NCBI GenBank assembly: GCA_951799425.1
Contig: OX637409.1
Coordinates: 10,264,960 to 10,328,959, forward strand
From: Ilex aquifolium
Taxonomy: Eukaryota > Streptophyta > Magnoliopsida > Aquifoliales > Aquifoliaceae
DNA: 64,000 bases
Direction of reading: 5' to 3'
Both the position numbers and the translations under genes were made by a program. How positions within the stretch are numbered: the first letter of the stretch is position 1; each line of letters starts with the position of its first letter. Below, one piece after another: positions 11,725 through 21,432 of this stretch. The notes below the pieces were generated by a model. It had not been told where the DNA came from and made no database searches. It worked only from the letters and a program-made list of their open reading frames with translations.

Positions 11725-12512
11725 ATTGCTTTTTGACAAAATTGTGGAAAAATGTGTCTTTGGGATGAAAGCCAAAGGTCCGAACTTTTTTGTAAAAAGT
11801 GTAAATATTTTTTTTTTAGATATACAAAATCCTTTTTGTTGAAATAAAATGTGGGCTGAGTAAGGAATGTCCTAGAATACCAACCTTAAGCGTGGGTAAG
11901 GACTTATCCTAAGATGCCATGATTTTTTTCAAGTTCAAATTGTGTACATAGCCTTCTTTTAATGTGTATATAAATGTGCATAAAAATTGTGATTTTTGAT
12001 TTGGCATTCGAACGCCAGTTGACGTTCGAACGTTGACTGCTCAAAGTACTTTGGTCTCTGACAGAACATCAAAAGTACTGGGAGCTCTCCACGTTCGAAT
12101 GCCTAGGTAACATTTGAACTAGGGCTGAACGTTCGAACACTAGGCGCTTACAGTACTTTGGCCTCTAACAGAACATCAAAAGTACTGGGAGCTCTCCACG
12201 TTCGAACGCCAGTGTAACGTTCAAACCATCTTTTTAAAATCCTTCTACAAACGTTCGAACGTCAGTGACATTCGAACATGGGCTCCTTACCAATAAATAC
12301 CTGGTTCGTCTTCTTTATTTTTAAAATCACCCAAAACTCTCAAAAACCCCCCAAAACCCTCAGTGACCCTTCACTTCCCAACCCTCAAAACCTCATCCAT
12401 TTCTAATTTCCACCCAAAATCAAGCATCCCAAAAAAATTCCCACCTCATTTCTCCCCTTTCTCACAAAAAAATCCAAAATTTTCAAGCCCATAAACCCCC
12501 AAAACCGAGAGA
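11725..12512 (+). promoter_or_regulatory. ATH-A internal promoter region with palindrome array
   Basis: Non-coding stretch between ORF1 and ORF2. The array (12005-12278) has three perfect CGTTCGAACG copies (12023, 12199, 12252) and about six decayed ones. Two copies of the AGTACT module lie at about 12045-12086 and 12151-12196. A TATA-like AATAAATA at 12292-12299 stands 13 bp after the last palindrome, the same gap as in ATH-B. An A/C-rich untranslated stretch follows to the ORF2 start. Promoter role is inferred. Confidence 0.6.
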
Positions 12513-13355
12513 CATGCCTCCAAGGATGAAAATGCTCGCTAGGCGCAAGACGGCCAACCAAGAGCCAAATATGGTGGAAGAAGTGATCGAGGAACGAGAG
12601 GGGAGGCCACCCATAGTATAGAGATACGATAGAACCTGTTTCCCCAATGCGTTCAAAGTGGATAGGTACAAAAATTTCTCTCGAAATCAAGCTACTGTTT
12701 GTAAACGAACGATTGTATTGTCGGATTTGGGCATTTTTGCGAATATGGAGGCGAAAGGTTGGAGTTTGTATTTGAGGAACGGTGGAGATGCGGTGAAGGA
12801 TTTATTGCGGGAGTTTACTCCAAAGTCGAGATTGTAAATGGGGTAATTAAAACCTATGTAAAGGGGGCCCACATCAATGTGGGTGAGGACTACATTCGGG
12901 AGATGAGGCAAGAGATACCACGAGTACCAAAGCCTAGCTACCCCCCAAGGAAGAACGTGGGGATGGACGTTGTGGGTGTGGAGTTGACGGGCTTGGCTAC
13001 ATTTACTTGGGTAGGACGGAGATTCTTTAAGTAAGGAGAGTTGATCGACAAACACAAAATGCTCAACTTAATTGCCTTCTCAAACTTCACCCCGATCGGA
13101 CGCACGAATGAGATTCTCCCAGAGATGGCCCGATTGCTATACGCAATAGGGAGGGGCCAAAGCATAGATCTCCCATCCTTGATCTTGACGGAGATGATGA
13201 AGGGGTGTGATGTGAAGAGGAATTCACTCCCCTTCGGTACCCTTGTGACGGAGATATGCTTGGACTATGGAGTGAGAGTGAGGCCGGAGATGGGAGTGCA
13301 AAAGCCGATGGGGCCATTGAAAAAGGCATCATTCCGAAAGAGCCAAGGTCATAGT
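12513..13355 (+). pseudogene. ATH-A ORF2, plant transposon protein, split by ATH-C
   Basis: Starts MPPRMKMLARRK, parallel to ATH-B ORF2 at 19254. Recognisable blocks: RYDRTCFPNAFK, LYLRNGGDAVKDLLREF, TYPPKK-like SYPPRKN, LTGLATFTWVGRRFFK, LLYAIGRGQSIDLPSLIL and FRKSQGHS. Stops near 12617 and 12836 and frame changes break it into pieces (12759-13034, 13041-13358). At 13355 ATH-C inserted; the reading resumes at 51641 with the same ATAGT. From memory this is the 'putative plant transposon protein' domain often found 3' of pol in Athila elements. It has no transmembrane segment and is not an envelope protein. Confidence 0.8.
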
Positions 13356-13654
13356 TGATTAACCCTAATTAGTGTGTAATCGAAAATGATTAAGTAATTA
13401 ACTTTGTAAGATAAAACAATTAAACATTATGAATTAAGATTTTTGCGTAAATTAAATTTTTAAATACTTTATGTTTGAATTTCAGGGTCTAATACAGAAA
13501 TACAGGAGAATATGAGGTAAATTTACAAAACTGGAAACAATGAAGGACCAAAGTGTAAAAGCGACACATGGAAGCTCCAGCCTGTGACACGTACCCCTGC
13601 TGTAAGACACCACGAACACCAAGCCTGTGACACATGCCCCTATTGCAAGGCCTC

Positions 13655-13668
13655 ACCATCCGGATGGT
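13655..13668. promoter_or_regulatory. Single CG-centred palindrome in ATH-C 5' LTR
   Basis: ACCATCCGGATGGT, a perfect 14-bp palindrome 59 bp before the TATA box. Identical in the 3' LTR at 50089-50102. Confidence 0.5.
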
Positions 13669-13727
13669 AGGGGACGACCAAGCATGGTGGCTTGGTTTTA
13701 AATCTCCACCTCGTGCTTCATTTTGCC

Positions 13728-13735
13728 TATAAATA
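13728..13735 (+). promoter_or_regulatory. TATA box of ATH-C LTR
   Basis: TATAAATA in the context GCCTATAAATAGG; the 3' LTR copy is at 50162-50169. Confidence 0.6.
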
Positions 13736-14344
13736 GGTTTCCCTCCTTCCTTTCTATAAGGCCGGCCACCCCAACGCCAAAGAGAGAAAGAAAAAGAGAA
13801 AGAAAGAAAGAAAGAAAAAAAGGGAAAGTGAAAGAGCACGTCTTAGCCGGTCGATTCTTCACCGATATTCTGTATTTCTACATTTCTGTTTAGTCTTTCT
13901 ATTCGGATAGTTGAACTACCGCCACTTTGTTGTTTTAATTAATAATAAGAGTAGTTGTGTTTCAAGTGTTTCTTGTGAAATAAGTTTTAGAGTTTGTATT
14001 TTCATTTCAGTTATAATGACGAATACCCGCACTTCTTGCTTGTTAGTAGCAATGGGGCGTGAGTAGTCGTTTATACCCTTCGGTGAAGGGTGAACATATG
14101 TATATTATCGGTTAGATTATGGAAATGCTGATGTTTTATATTTATCTATATATGTACTATATGATTAGTACTTAAAATTGACATGTTATTATGACATTTT
14201 AAGACTAATTGTACTTTAATGGAGTTTAAGTGATGTCATTTCAGGCCCTAAATTGAACAAGGACCCAAGAACAACAAGTACCACACTTGGATGCAGCACC
14301 AGCACATTAGGGCCAAAATTGGAAAAGCTTGGAGCACAGCCAGA

Positions 14345-14708
14345 ACGTTCGAACGCCAAATCACGTTCGAACGTCCACATTGTACTGTAGCAGACTCAAC
14401 TGCTGAAGAGAAGGCGTGTTGCAGTTAGGAAAGAAGACTGGAGCTCTGAAGCACTTGAGTGTCACGTTCGAATGCCAACTCACGTTCGAACGTACACTTG
14501 AGTTGATGGAAGACCAGACCACTGCAAAGAGTTGGAACTGAACCTCACAGAAGACCACCAGACTACTCGAGTGATAGGGTCAAAGCAAATCTGGCGTTCG
14601 AACGCCCTCAGTGCAAAAACAGAAGAAACGTTCGAACAGCAGTAAACGTTCGAACGCCCTTAGTGCAAAAACAGAAAGAACGTTCGAACGCCAACTCACG
14701 TTCGAACG
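14345..14708 (+). promoter_or_regulatory. CGTTCGAACG array, ATH-B 5' LTR
   Basis: Seven perfect copies (14345, 14364, 14483, 14595, 14647, 14681, 14699) and two decayed ones (14465, 14639). Several come in pairs 16-19 bp apart start to start. The final copy is 103 bp before the TATA box. Confidence 0.75.
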
Positions 14709-14811
14709 TTATTCACAGACTGGCAGCAGAGTTGTTGACTGTTCACTTGGACTCGGGCGGCAAATACTATTCCTTCAACCCCCCCCCCCCCCCTTGTCTC
14801 CTCCTCTTACC

Positions 14812-14819
14812 TATAAATA
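14812..14819 (+). promoter_or_regulatory. TATA box of ATH-B LTR
   Basis: TATAAATA in CCTATAAATACTCCCC. Confidence 0.7.
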
Positions 14820-16120
14820 CTCCCCTTGTTGGAGAGTTATGGGAGCCAAGTAGGAAGTAGGAAAGTTGATGGAGGCTTAGACTCCCACTCTCATTGTAGA
14901 TTTAGCTCATTTCCCTTGTATGAAGTCTTTATTTTAGAGATTAGTTTGGCTTTAGTCCAACATCTCTTGCTTGTTATAACAGTAGTTTTATGTTTATGCT
15001 TATGTTTATGCTTTCATTTTTCATGCATAGAAGAGAGATAGCTCACCTTTTGGTTGAGGAAGCAACCCTCCAATTCTTGGTTGAGGAAGCCACCCTCCAA
15101 ATGTGACTAGCTTTCTTCTACTTTTATTGTTCATACGTTTGACTTCCATTACTTGCGTTTCTTTCTTTAGAAGAGTGAAACTCTTCCACTTTTCTAGAGC
15201 TTTAGCAAAGCCATGAAGGGTGGAATGTGATTCACCCATTCTTTGTTAAAGATTGGCTACGCATTTGTTGTTACTTTATCTTATAAGTTCTCTACTTGGA
15301 GGGATGAGCATCACTCACTTTTCTAACTTTACCCAAGCCATGAAGAGTGAGTAGTTTCTCATTCACTCTTTAGTAAGAGGAGAAGGGCATGTATAAGTTA
15401 TCCGGGAATCATATTTGTGCAATGTTTCTATGCTTAACACTTATTTCTTCTTGTTATTGGATGATTGATTGCATCTAGCAAAGCTAGGGTACTTTGTATA
15501 ATTGTGGGTTCTTTCTATGACACGGATGACTCTTGCATAGAAAGACTCATCAGTTCAAGGCAAGTACCCCGGCTAGATCCTCATGACTACCCCTCAATCT
15601 TCCCCCTTATTGTACTTCATTTAAAGAATGGAATATTAATATCATGATTGGATGTCTTGTAGAAACACTTGCTTGTTTGTAGACGGGTTAAGTCTCGGCA
15701 CAGGCAATTCTTGTAAACTTCTAGAAAGATATCGGAATCATGTTCTTAATTCTCACAATCCATCTTTATCTTCCGATTAACTTGCTGTTGACACGGGAGT
15801 TAATTGAGTTATCAAGCACAATTATGACAAACCGGATAACTAGCTACATGTCCAGATCCTTGCACTAAAGAGTGACTTTTTTTATTAGCACCTATTTTGT
15901 TAAGAAAATCTTCCTGGAAAGAATCTTATATTCTGTCCAGAAAAACTCATATCTCACAGCAAATCTCAAAGGTTACAATCAATAGGTCTCTACCACTGCT
16001 CACCTCAGAAATATCAACAAAAGTTCCCTGTGGATTCGACTCCGGACTCAAACCGGATTATTACTACAGCTTGACCGCCTGCACTTGGGTGTACACATTT
16101 CGGATCAAGCATCAAGTTTT

Positions 16121-16138
16121 TGGCGCCGTTGCCGGGGA
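16121..16138 (+). other. Primer-binding site, tRNA-Asp, ATH-B
   Basis: TGGCGCCGTTGCCGGGGA, an exact complement of the plant tRNA-Asp 3' end with CCA. Confidence 0.95.
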
Positions 16139-16231
16139 ACCTTTAAAAGGTATTTTAAGGTGAAAGGTAAAAAGACCTTCAACATTATGTATATTTTGGT
16201 TTACTGTAAATAACTTTGTTTTATTTTCTTT

Positions 16232-17690
16232 ATGACTGAGGGCACTCCTCACTTCCAAAATTTGCCGGCAGAATCGTGTGAGTCCGTGAATCAGCCTGAA
16301 CCTAATTCACCTAGATCAGTAGCAGACTCTTGTGAGGGTAGTATGGCAAATAATGAAAGAAATGGAGAAGTCCCTATGAGAGAGGAGGAGGTCCCTAACA
16401 TCCGAACTTTGCGGGATTACTTAAATCCCACAAGAAATAGTGTCCCCTCTTGTTTTATTTTTCCTGAAAATGCTCCCCTCTTTACTGTAAAGCCGGGGAC
16501 AGTGCAGTTATTACCCGTGTTTCATGGATTGGATGCATAAAATCCATATCTACATATAAAAGATTTTGAGGAAGTGTGTGGAACATTCCAAGACAATTCT
16601 GAATTGGCCAAAATGAAACTGTTTTCTTTTTCCTTGAGGGATAGAGCCAAACAATGGTTAAATTCTTTAAAGGATTTTTCAATACCCAATTGACAAGAAT
16701 TACAAAATGAATTTTTTAGAAAGTTTTTTCCTTTACACCGCACAAATGCACTAAAAAGGTAAATCATGAATTTTGCAGTCAAAGAAGGAAAATTTTTTTA
16801 TCAAAGTTGGGAGAGATTCAAAGATCTGCTCCAATCCTGCCCACATCATGCTTTTGAAAATTGGACTTTGGTAGGATTTTTCTATGACTCCTTACCCTCT
16901 AGACTACGTCAGTTTGTCGAAATGATGGCCCAAGGAGAATTCATGGGAAAAAGTCCGGAGGAGGCATTCAATTTTTTCGACTCCATATCTGACAGTTCTC
17001 AGATGTGGGACTCAGCCTCCCCTACCACTGTAGAAGCCAGACCATCTAATTCCCAAGGAAGAAAATATGTCTTGAGAGAGGATGATGACTTGAGAGCAAA
17101 AATGTCCACACTATCTCGAAAGCTTGAAGCTTTAGAGATGAAGAAAGTCCATCAAGTTGATGTTAGCCCTTCCACCGAGCAAATGTGTGGAATTTGTGCG
17201 CTAACAGGACACCCTACTGGGGAGTGTCCCACCATCCCAGCATTCAAAGAAGTCTTGTTGGAACAAACACATGCAGTTTCCAACTTCAACAAGCCCTACT
17301 CCAACCCATATTCTGAAACATACAATCCAGGGTGGCGAAACCACCCTAACTTCAGTTGGAAGAACACAACCAATACCCATGAACCAACAACAAGGACCAT
17401 ACCCACCACCTCAAGGACCTCCTGCATATCAACCATACCAACCACCACAAAAGAGGAACCTTGAGGACACACTGAATCAGTTCATGCAAAGCCAAATGAA
17501 TTATAACAATAATTCCACATAGGCTTTCACTGATTTCAAAACCCAGACCACTCAATCTTTTGAGGATCTTAAAAGCCACATCCAAAAGTTGACTCAATCC
17601 ATGGTCACACACGAAAAAGGGAAAGTTTCCTGCTCAACCAAAGCAACCACAAGGCCAATTCCATGTAGGGAACCCTTCAACAACAGGAAA
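16232..17690 (+). pseudogene. gag: ATH-B gag, broken and joined to post-pol DNA
   Basis: Starts MTEGTPHFQN, with RTLRDYLNPTRNS and the PGTVQLLPVFHG motif. One frame covers most of it, with nonsense changes at 16538-16540, about 16694 and about 16760, each where ATH-A has a sense codon. The part from 16766 is open for 232 codons and holds the zinc knuckle CGICALTGHPTGEC. A frameshift near 17360 follows. Near 17690 the Gln-rich Gag tail runs straight into sequence equivalent to ATH-A 10968, so about 4.3 kb covering protease, RT, RNase H and integrase is absent. Short CCC/GAAAC similarity at the join suggests microhomology. Confidence 0.88.
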
Positions 17691-18035
17691 CACCCGAAAC
17701 CCAAATCTGCGTACAGATGAGTAATTTTTTTGTTTTTGTTTGTAGGTCTCAGCGGTGAACAGATCTCTACCATTCAACCTCGTCTCCACACTCCATGAAC
17801 CGGTAAATTCGAAACATTGGGGACAATGTTCAGTTTAGGTTGGGGGGGTATGATCAGTTCATCAGTTCTTTTTCATTCATAATTTTCGTAAATTTTTAAA
17901 TTTTTATTGTCGCTGTTAATCATGTTTGAACATTGATTGTATAAATTGATGATTATGCTTATGAATCAGCTTCAATCGTCTTTGTGACTGGCAGACGTTA
18001 AAGAACCAGATAGTGAGTCTTAAAATTTAGCAATC
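17691..18035 (+). other. ATH-B post-pol leader: splice-like site, PPT-like tract, stem-loop
   Basis: Splice-acceptor-like TTTTTGTTTGTAG ends at 17745 after a T-rich run. Inverted repeat AACATTG-GGGA-CAATGTT lies at about 17813-17830. Purine tract AGGTTGGGGGGGTA (17837-17850) resembles the element's real 3' polypurine tract. The conserved block CGTCTTTGTGACTGGCAGACG (hairpin arms CGTCT and AGACG) begins at 17977 and runs with TTAAAGAACCAGATAGTGAG to about 18017. ORF1 starts about 20 bp later. Confidence 0.6.
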
Positions 18036-18446
18036 ATGGATGTAAATCCTTTTTGGTTTAGCCTAGGAGTTCTACGTACTTTTCCATCTGATGTACATAT
18101 TATGATCATGAGAAAAGCAAGATTAGTAAGGAAGGCTGAAATCAAAGAAAAACAAGCGAAACCCCTCTGTGGCAGAAGCAGCTTTGCCAAACGCCGTCGT
18201 GCAAAAAGGCTTGGTGCCTGTAAACAGTGTGGCAGATTCTTTCACGAAAAAAGGTACAACCAGTGTTCTGAACCAATTTTCGGTCGCGCACTTGATCGAT
18301 TAGACTGGATAGTGAATGGGCTGAGTAAGGATTACCTTGATACGCCATGCTATTCCGGTACTGTGCTTAACCGATTTGTGAGAGAGGAAGTTGGGAGAGT
18401 TACTGGTTGTCCATTTTACACAGACACAGAGGGAGACTCGGATTAG
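18036..18446 (+). CDS. ATH-B accessory ORF1, small basic CCHC-like protein
   Basis: Intact 136-residue frame, MDVNPFWFSLGVLRTF to the acidic end TEGDSD. Residues 26-60 are rich in Lys and Arg (RKARLVRK, AKRRRAKR). Cys62, Cys65, His70 and Cys77 form C-x2-C-x4-H-x6-C, two residues longer than the usual retroviral zinc knuckle; Cys45 and Cys105 are further Cys residues. The block GRALDRLDWIVNG (83-95) is the longest conserved stretch. Homologues at the same place in ATH-A (11314) and ATH-C (40228). It lies between pol and ORF2 behind a splice-like site and a conserved stem-loop. I do not recognise the family; nucleic-acid binding is an inference from charge and Cys/His spacing. The open frame in an element that lost pol argues it was kept longer than pol. 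Confidence 0.75.
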   Translation: MDVNPFWFSLGVLRTFPSDVHIMIMRKARLVRKAEIKEKQAKPLCGRSSFAKRRRAKRLGACKQCGRFFHEKRYNQCSEPIFGRALDRLDWIVNGLSKDYLDTPCYSGTVLNRFVREEVGRVTGCPFYTDTEGDSD

Positions 18447-19253
18447 ATAAATTTCTGTAGGAAATTTGTACTTTTGTTGGGGGAGTGAATGCCAAAGGTC
18501 CGAATTTGTTGTAAAAAGTGTAAAAATCTTTTTGTATAAATTCTTTTGACTGAAATGAAAATATGGGCCGAGTAAGGAATGCCCCAAAATACCAACCTGA
18601 AGCGTGGGTAGGGGTTCATCCTAAGACGCCTTAGTTTTTCTTGATTTAAATTTGTGTGTTTTGTTTTCTTTGATTGTATATAGTGTAGTAGAGAAAAACT
18701 TTAATTTTGGTTCAACGTTCGAACGCCAGGTAACGTTCGAACGTTGACTGCTTTCAGTACTCAGCCTCTGATGAAGCTTCTGCTGGAACTTAAAAGTACT
18801 GGGAGCTCAGTCCGTTCGAACGCCAATAGACCGTTCGAACGAGATTAACGTTCGAACGCCAATAGAACGTTCGAACGAAGAGAACTTACAGTACTTTGGC
18901 CTCTGACAGAAACTCAAAAGTACTGAGAGCTCACCACGTTCGAATACCATATCACGTTCGAACGGTCTGTTTAAAATCCTTATACCAACGTTCGAACGTC
19001 ACCAACGTTCGAACGATACAACTCAGGCTATAAAAGCCTAGTTCGTCTTTTTCAGCCAAAATCCCCAAATTTTTCAAAACCCTAGAACTCATTTTCACTC
19101 CACAGACCTCAACTCGCCCTCATTCCCCAAGAATACCCAAATTCGACCCTCCCTAACTCCTCTCCACATCAAAATCATCAATCCCAGACCAAGAACCCTA
19201 AGTTTCCAGCACTTTTCAGCACCCTCTTAAACCAAAACCCACGTTCGAACGCC
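18447..19253 (+). promoter_or_regulatory. ATH-B internal promoter region before ORF2
   Basis: The array has nine perfect CGTTCGAACG copies (18716, 18734, 18813, 18832, 18849, 18868, 18955, 18989, 19006), one decayed copy near 18937, and a tenth perfect copy at 19242-19251 just before the ORF2 ATG. AGTACT modules lie at about 18755-18803 and 18889-18926. TATAAAAG at 19029-19036 stands 13 bp after the ninth copy. A C/A-rich untranslated leader of about 190 bp runs to the ORF2 ATG. This has all the look of a second RNA polymerase II promoter inside the element. Confidence 0.7.
19029..19036 (+). promoter_or_regulatory. TATA box of ATH-B internal promoter
   Basis: TATAAAAG in GGCTATAAAAGCC, 13 bp after the last upstream palindrome. 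Confidence 0.65.
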
Positions 19254-20306
19254 ATGCCAAGGATGAAACTCCCTGCCAGGCGTGCTCCACCAGTGAACCA
19301 AGATCCAAACATTGTAGAAGAGGTGATAGAAGAAAGGGAAGGAAGGCAAAGGCCAAAGAGATATGACAGGACCAGGTTTCCCAATGCCTTAAAGGCTGAA
19401 AGGTATGAAAATTTTTACCATAAGCATGCAATTGTTTGTGAGAGAGATGTTGTAATTGATGACTTTGCTGGGATTGGAATAAGGCAAGAAATGGAGAGGA
19501 GGGAGTGGGTCTGGTATTTGAGGAATGGTGGAGACGCCGTTGTTGACTTGGTGCGGGAGTTTTACTCCAACGCTGAGATCATCAACGGCGCAATCCGGAC
19601 ATATGGTAGGGGTACCCACATTGACGTGGATGAAGCATACATCATTGAAATAAGAGAGGAAATACCTCGAGTGCAAAACCCTACCTACCCCCCAAAGAAG
19701 GACATAGCAATGAATGTGGTGGGAAAGGAATTGACGGGGGTAGCTGACTTTTCATGGGCAGGGAGGAGATTTTTTAGGCAAGGGGAGCTCACCGACAAAT
19801 ATAAAATGATGAATTTGATTGCGGTGTCCAACTTCGCTCCCGTAGGAAGAAAGAATGAGATTTTACCCGACATGGCCCGACTTTTGTATGCCATTGGAAA
19901 AGGACATAACATCGACCTCCCCTCTCTCATCCTGAATGAAATGAAGAAAGGGTGTGATGTAAAGAGGAGTGCACTCCCTTTTGCTACTTTGGTGACTGAA
20001 ATGTGCACGGAACATGGGGTAAGGGTGAAGCCCGAGATGGAAATCCAAAAGCCAATGGGGCCACTGAACAAGGCTTCCTTCCGGAGAAGCCAAAGTCATA
20101 GTGGCGGCCCAGCGGCAAGGCAAGAAGAGCCCCCGGCCCACGGAGTGGATGAGGTACAAGAGGAGCTTGATGAGATAGAGAGAGAGATGGAGATCAGCCA
20201 GCAGAGGCGGGACCTAGCACCAGCACCAGCACCAGCACTCGACGCTCCTTATTGGACGTCATGCTTAGCATTGAAGCTAAGCAGGATGAGATCCTTAGGC
20301 TTTTGA
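19254..20306 (+). CDS. ATH-B ORF2, putative plant transposon protein
   Basis: Open for 350 codons from MPRMKLPARRAPP. Residues 18-40 are acidic then basic (VEEVIEEREGRQRPKR). The domain core covers about 38-280, with WVWYLRNGGDAVVDLVREFY (85-104), TYPPKKD, ELTGVADFSWAGRRFF (159-174), and LLYAIGKGHNIDLPSLILNE (210-229). A hydrophilic tail includes a predicted coiled coil (EVQEELDEIEREM, about 299-312) and an Ala/Pro run. From memory this is the plant-specific transposon-protein domain found 3' of pol in Athila elements; its role is unknown. After about codon 330 the family frame seems to continue in another frame (LDVMLSIEAKQDEILRLL) to a stop at 20354-20356, so a late frameshift is likely. 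No signal peptide or membrane span. Confidence 0.8.
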   Translation: MPRMKLPARRAPPVNQDPNIVEEVIEEREGRQRPKRYDRTRFPNALKAERYENFYHKHAIVCERDVVIDDFAGIGIRQEMERREWVWYLRNGGDAVVDLVREFYSNAEIINGAIRTYGRGTHIDVDEAYIIEIREEIPRVQNPTYPPKKDIAMNVVGKELTGVADFSWAGRRFFRQGELTDKYKMMNLIAVSNFAPVGRKNEILPDMARLLYAIGKGHNIDLPSLILNEMKKGCDVKRSALPFATLVTEMCTEHGVRVKPEMEIQKPMGPLNKASFRRSQSHSGGPAARQEEPPAHGVDEVQEELDEIEREMEISQQRRDLAPAPAPALDAPYWTSCLALKLSRMRSLGF

Positions 20307-21204
20307 GGGGTGGACATGGTGGACATGGAGGAGATGGTGCACAAGGAGGAGAGTGAGAGAGAGGATTTATGTTCTTGTTCTTGTTTTTATGTTTGTTTAA
20401 AGTGCTTCTTTTTATGAATTTCTTCTTTGATAGTTGTAAGTTTTTGTGCAATTGTGAATGAATCGAACCGTTGATATTAAAAGATGATATTTTGAAATGA
20501 ATGGTTCAATTTATCACTTTTATTTGTTTTAATGCATTTGTAGATGTAGCATAAAAATTAAAAGGTGATGGAACAAATGTGGATATTAAGAATGCTCGCT
20601 AGAGTAAATTTGCACATGATCGGTTTGACACCTCCATTTATCAACCGAGACTTAAAACCACATTTCTTGAAAAAAATTGGTATTCTCTCTATACTTAAAT
20701 TGTCATATGTACATCGATATTTGTTATTTTAAAGGCACAGGAGGATCTGACTCGAAAATGGAATTGGTATATAACCAATACCCCCTGGAAAACCCGACAT
20801 ACACAGTGGAGATAACAAAGAACACCAGGGTGAGTTTCGAACCTAACGATGCTTTTGAGAGACAATCAATGTTTACTCAAGTAAATTCTGTTCACTCTTA
20901 ATTTTTGAATGATCTCATTAACCTTGTTTTGATTGACGCACTTAAAAGTGATCTATTGAGATATCCCACAAGGAACCATCGCATACGACACATACATGTG
21001 CACATGCTTGAGAAATGATCTTAGGCCATCTTTGATATAATATTGAGCCTTAGACCTTTCTTTGACAAAATTTATCCCTCGTTAGCCATGTTTGAGCCAT
21101 CAATGTATAAATTTTTCTTTGATAAACCTATATGATTACCAATCCACAGGAAACCATACTTGACATACCTTGGCTATCTAATTTTCTTACATCCTCTTTG
21201 TAAG
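20307..21204 (+). other. ATH-B 3' region upstream of ORF3
   Basis: About 900 bp, low in G+C. It can be matched in pieces with ATH-C 48033-48822, including TGATCTTAGGCCAT and TTGAGCCTTA blocks (about 21015-21055) and TATCTAATTTTCTTACATCC just before ORF3. A 74-codon frame at 20677-20901 has no clear partner in ATH-C and I do not call it. Confidence 0.5.
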
Positions 21205-21432
21205 ATGATACAGAAAAAGGAAAAGAAAAAAGAAGCATTCGAGATTATCATCCAAGAAGAGTTGATTGGAACAATTGAAACAAAACAAGAAGCAAAAAGG
21301 CAAGAACTTGCCAAGAAAGTGAAAAATGAGAAAAATGAAAGAAAGAAATGTCATCTCTCGGCAAAATATCAAGAAGTTAGAAAAAGGTGTGCTACAATAC
21401 GTAAACAGAAGATAGCTTTTGAAAATCCCTGA
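21205..21432 (+). CDS. ATH-B ORF3, short lysine-rich frame
   Basis: 75 codons from MIQKKEKKKEAFE to IAFENP, nearly a third Lys/Arg. The ATG at 21205 is chosen because ATH-C has a matching start (MIPKKKKKTK at 48823) after the same TACATCCTCTTT leader. Shared parts include AKKVKN and the end R(K/R)...AFE. Resembles a nuclear-localisation-like basic tail but could be a chance frame in A-rich DNA. Confidence 0.4.
   Translation: MIQKKEKKKEAFEIIIQEELIGTIETKQEAKRQELAKKVKNEKNERKKCHLSAKYQEVRKRCATIRKQKIAFENP

Larger units (their letters stand above)
13356..14161 (+). repeat. ATH-C 5' LTR, first 806 bp
   Basis: Matches 49790-50595 of the 3' LTR closely by eye, then stops where ATH-B begins. Contains a single 14-bp palindrome ACCATCCGGATGGT (13655-13668), TATAAATA (13728-13735), a GAAA-rich tract (about 13782-13830), and a pair of direct repeats with CCTGTGACAC (about 13580-13645). 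No CGTTCGAACG sites. CTATA at 14157-14161 would be one half of the ATH-B target duplication; the other half is lost. Confidence 0.85.
14162..16114 (+). repeat. ATH-B 5' LTR
   Basis: 1953 bp, TGATTAGTAC to CAAGCATCA, ending 6 bp before the primer site. It carries the palindrome array 14345-14708, a C-homopolymer at about 14780-14793, and TATAAATA at 14812-14819. The rest (14820-16114) is transcribed leader and U5 without coding character. Confidence 0.92.

Noticed and set aside
13782-13830. GAAA-rich tract as polypurine tract
   Set aside because: It lies inside the LTR downstream of the TATA box and not next to an LTR start.
14345-14708. Regular short palindromes with spacers, like a CRISPR array
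   Set aside because: Repeat is only 10 bp, spacing is irregular, spacers are partly repeated, the setting is a plant LTR, and no cas gene is present.
19254-20306. ORF2 as an envelope-like gene
   Set aside because: No signal peptide or membrane span; blocks match the plant transposon protein found after pol in Athila elements.
20677-20901. 74-codon frame in ATH-B 3' region
   Set aside because: Not kept as a frame in the matching part of ATH-C.
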